Program-made: the position numbers and the translations under genes
Part shown: piece by piece, positions 60,478-64,000 of the stretch
Numbering within the stretch: position 1 is the stretch's first letter
Layout of the letters: every line of letters starts with the position of its first letter
Notes under the pieces: generated by a model
The model's input: the letters and a program-made list of their open reading frames with translations, nothing else
Database searches by the model: none
Told to the model about the DNA's origin: nothing
DNA from: Perkinsus olseni
Lineage: Eukaryota; Perkinsozoa; Perkinsida; Perkinsidae
Assembly (NCBI GenBank): GCA_013115135.1
Contig: JABANP010000032.1
Coordinates: forward strand, 62,001-126,000
Reading direction: 5' to 3'
Length of the DNA: 64,000 nucleotides

Positions 60478-63400
60478 CTAGACAGATGGTGGAGAATCGA
60501 CAGAGGACTTCCTTGATCGCTGCCAACGACGGATCAGACTGGCTACTGGACCAAGGAGGCCAACCTTGACGAAAAGGTGAAGGAAGAGGACGGCTGAGCC
60601 CAATATGATAGTATCGTCGATCCTGTAGCCCGTGGAGAATACATTATTGGGACCGTCGTAGCCAAGGGTTGAGATCTCCGGACTATCATAGGGCAGCAAC
60701 TTGAGAGCTTCTGCCGGAGGCATACAGTTGTCGGCCGCATCGGGGGTCCAGTTGGGGAAGCCGAGCTGCTGATACCGGTGGATCTGCGTACCCAGGAAGC
60801 AGCCACCGATGTTACCCACCGAAAATTGGCTAACGAACGGGATCTCACCAGTGGCCAGGGAGGAGCCACTGTCACAGCTAACGCGGTAGACGCAGGACAA
60901 ATCACACGGGTCGACCCACAGGAGGGCGAAGCTAAGAGCGGTGAAGGCAAGATAGAAGATATTCAAGCTCCAATTACGTAGGATATTGCATCGGAAGGCA
61001 CCTCCATAGGAAGCAGTATAGCAGTGGGTGACCAAGATGACCAGCAAGACAAACACCTGTACAGCAGAGTCGTAGTTGTCGCCCTTCTTGGTCCAGTCCT
61101 TAGCCTGAATATTCAAATCAAGAGTATTGACGTAGTAATACCAATCCGCGTTCTTAGATGACCATAGGATGGCATAAGCAATGATTTGGCAGAGGTAGGA
61201 GCATACGATCGGGACAGCACAGGCGAGGATGGTCCTCCAGCCTAGCAGGGAGGCTGTGGGTCGGTAGGGAGCCAATTTTTTGGTGGGACCGGAGAGAGTC
61301 ATCGTCCAGACCATACCGACTCCCAACAGAAGATCAGTCATGAGATAGACCCATTCGCCGAGGTTGTTGTTGCCGATGACGGTACCGGATATTCTGACGC
61401 CGGTGAGGACGAAGGCATAGACGATGTAGTAGGAGTAGGTGGCTAGATTGGTGGCTAGACATGCTCTACCTTCACGTATGAGATCGACGACAGTAATAAG
61501 ACTACAGCCATCACGACATGAACTGAAGGGTGATACCATAGAGGCTTCAGCCTGGGATAATGCCATAGCAGCATGAGCAGCACGTAAAGCACCACAATCA
61601 TTACCACCATCACCACACATACCAACCACCAATTTACGTGATTGATACCATTTTACAACCGTTACTTTATCCGACGGTTTCATCCGAGCATACACTAATA
61701 TGTCATACCAATACTTCTCCAACTTATCAGGTTCTTCATGATAAAGATACCTCCATGCCTTACGGGTCACTACCAACTGATGAACACCTTTTATTGGTAT
61801 GATGTCCTGTAGACTGGACTGGTCGGGGTCCGACCATACAAGTCGTTGTTGTTGGTCTACATCACCGAGTAGTACTGGTCTAGTGGAATCTATTATACCA
61901 ACCTCCTTAGATATACCAATAGCAGTTAAAGGATTATCACCGGTACACACTACACTACGTACATCCCCTTCTCGTAACATATTAATAGCCAAGGCACTGT
62001 CAGGCTTAACCTCATTCTTGAACAGTAACAGGCCAACGAGCGACAAACCTCTTTCGAGTTCATCTCTTGCCATCTTCAGAACAGCACCGTCATCCAGCCC
62101 AGAATCGAGCAACTTATATCCCATACCGAGAACATAGAAGTTGCCAGACGACAGACCTTCACAGACCTCCACATAATCCCGAGGAACCGCACTAGCCTTG
62201 CATCCCGCCTGGACCCTCTCATAGGAACCCTTTATGATAACGATAAGACGCCCTTCCTCGTCTCTAACGACGCATCCACTGGTCATACGAGTGTGCTCGA
62301 ACTCAAGCTGACGGACTACCCGAAGCTGGGATGAACCATCGGGCGACGTCAACACCATCTCGGCACTGCCGACCTCGGGGAGAGCCCAGCCGGATGCCTC
62401 GACCATGGCAACCTCTACCTGATTACCAACCAGTCGACCACTCCTCATGGAGGTTACCGTATGGCATGCTGCCAAGCCGTACTGAAGTAGGAGTGGTGAT
62501 TTGGCAACCTTGTCGCTGACCGACATAGAACCGCAGAGCTTGTCGCCCTCAGGGGTTCTACTGAGGTCTATCCGGGTGCTGAAGGTGCCGTCCTCCACCG
62601 GTACAGCACCCGAGAGTTCCATACCATCCTTAGTGATGGTACCGGTCTTATCAAATACCATAACGGATATTTTACCGGCTACCGGTATCCTCTCAGGCTG
62701 AAGGCAGAATATTTTATGATGATTACGTAGACGTTTGGCAGCCACTGTTTGGCCCATCACCATTGCTACTGGTAACATGGGGTTCAATGACTGCAGCACT
62801 GACACCAACACCTGCATGACGGTGACGATCCAGTCGCCCATATCAGTAAGGACGAAGTAGAGGACCGACAGGAGTATGGCGTAGGCAAACATGATGCCAT
62901 ACACGATCGGTAGCTGATCGTCATACTTGAACCTGAACGACTGGGCTAACGGAAAACCGACCGACCAACGGGGATCTTACCTCACAGACTGGGGGAACAT
63001 GACCATCCTGGACCAATTGGCCCTTGGTTGTTAGGCCACCGGTAGCCGTGACGACCATCACTGCATGGCCGAGATGCGATCCTGTGGACTGCATACAGAG
63101 AGTGCCTGATGAACACACGATGACTAGAGCCACTGAGCAACAACGAGCAGCAGCAAAAATTCATGCACTGTTCACTTGGTTCAACCAACCCCGAGCCTTC
63201 CGAAACTAAGATATGACCGACAGCCCAAAATACTACCCGCATACACCATGTTCTTAGCCGCAAACTTCGCTCCGTCGTACTTCTCCACGGCAACTTTTGG
63301 GACAGGCAAGGGCTCACCAGTGAGCATGGACTCGTTAGCCACCACTGCCCCATCCACGATATACCCATCACACGGTAGATGCTCTTGCTCTTCGATCATT

Positions 63401-64000
63401 ATGATATCGCCAAGGACAATCTCCTTAGAGTCTACCACTATCGAAGAGGAGTTACGCAGTACCCTCACGTCAGCACTGTGCTGAGCCAACTTGGAGATTT
63501 TCTTCTGACTGCGTCGCACAATGAAAAGCGCCTTGACGCATCCAGTGACTATCATCATTAGCAACCACACCAGGCCAACGTTCCATCCACTGTAGCCGAG
63601 GTAGGTCCACGAGCCCATACTCTGGACCACGTAAAACAGGCTGCTGAATTCGGTGACAAGACACTTCAGGACCGATGGCACTTCCACAACGATTTCGTTA
63701 GGACCAAGGACGGCCCGTCTGTCGGCCGCCTCCACCTGGCTGAGTCCACCACAGGCTAGTAGCCTTCTAGACTCCTCCGGTGTTATTTCAGTGCTCTCAG
63801 CGGCCGGGCGGAACCGAACCTTCTCTTCATCGTACAGATAACGCATGCATGTGTACTGGATAAATCGTTCGCCACCATCGCTCACTTCAACCGGTACGAT
63901 ACTCTTCTGAGATGCTGTCCTGAACCGCTGAATCACCTGTCGCCAGTTCGCCAAGATCCTACGAGAAATACTCGGCAGAGGCTCGTCGGACGTTTCACCA
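60478..64000 (-). CDS. P5-type (P5B-like) P-type ATPase, copy C; 5' end beyond window
   Basis: The 5' part runs past 64000. Visible from there: RCLVTEF-type sequence, VFYVVQ-type helices with SMGSWTYLGYSGWNVGLVWL, the A-domain loop SMLTGEPLPVPK and AAKNMVYAG before an intron. Then come GTLCMQSTGSHLGHAVMVVT and GGLTTKGQL, a second intron, and from about 62940 to the stop (60480-60478) one continuous frame of over 800 codons. It includes NPMLPVAMVMG, DKTGTITKDGMEL (Asp codon 62652-62650), FEHTRMTSGCVVRDEEGRLI, the hinge MCGDGGNDCGALRAAHAAMA and the final six helices with the lumenal Cys loop DPCDLSCVYRVSCDSGSS. One frame break is visible near 63020, an extra C compared with copy B between GQL and MVMFP. 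It is closest to copy B at both ends. Confidence 0.88.

Noticed and set aside
1..64000. CRISPR arrays, bacterial operons, integrons
   Set aside because: Introns and protein families show eukaryotic nuclear DNA; the tandem repeats lack spacer structure.

Overview
The window is eukaryotic nuclear DNA from an intron-rich, gene-dense protist. Genes lie on both strands. Their exons are short, joined by GT-AG introns of roughly 50-100 bp, often with GTAAGT or GTGAGT donors, and most proteins are recognisable only as chains of exons. The gene style and repertoire (large P5 ATPase family, secreted phospholipase B-like protein, about 50% GC) suggest an alveolate, most likely Perkinsus-like. The assignment is inference. 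No rRNA or spliced-leader gene was recognised to confirm it.

Layout. 4-5108 (-): a cullin, complete with its neddylation site. 5.1-10 kb is repeat-rich: a 23-bp tandem repeat, a 0.65-kb element with long terminal inverted repeats, a perfect 56-bp palindrome and a transposon-like ORF. 10.05-11.4 kb (+): a sphingomyelin-synthase-like enzyme. 12.7-13.8 kb (-): a protein kinase with a His run inside its catalytic domain. 16.0-17.5 kb (-): a TFIIS-N domain protein. 18.0-22.6 kb (-): an ariadne-type RBR ubiquitin ligase. 22.9-23.9 kb (-): the KDEL receptor, divergent from a GPR180/TMEM145-like seven-helix protein (24.6-27.1 kb, +). 27.8-29.7 kb (+): an unrecognised proline-rich gene. 30.45-32.27 kb (+): an intronless secreted phospholipase B-like protein. 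32.7-40.1 kb: a poorly resolved stretch with a cytochrome P450 (35.3-37.4 kb, -), a retroelement-like ORF and two copies of an AP2-like motif. 40.6-41.4 kb (-): mitochondrial uL13. 41.9-44.4 kb (-): a coiled-coil protein. 44.8-45.7 kb (-): an NHL/beta-propeller protein. 46.4-46.9 kb (-): LSm3, resolved exon by exon. From 47.4 kb to the end (-): three tandem P5-type ATPases (A, B, C), the last running off the window.

The genes do not form an operon, but there are functional links. A cullin and an ariadne RBR ligase sit within 23 kb, and these families work together in animals. The KDEL receptor, the GPR180-like protein, the sphingomyelin-synthase-like enzyme, the secreted phospholipase-like protein and the P5 pumps are all membrane or secretory proteins.

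The most notable observations are the nearly identical catalytic-core blocks shared by the three P5 ATPases against diverged flanks (a gene-conversion pattern), frameshifts at different places in all three, the terminal-inverted-repeat element, the 56-bp palindrome, and a 14-nt motif repeated four times in cullin introns. Exon borders are given only where the frame and splice sites agree; other gene ends are approximate.
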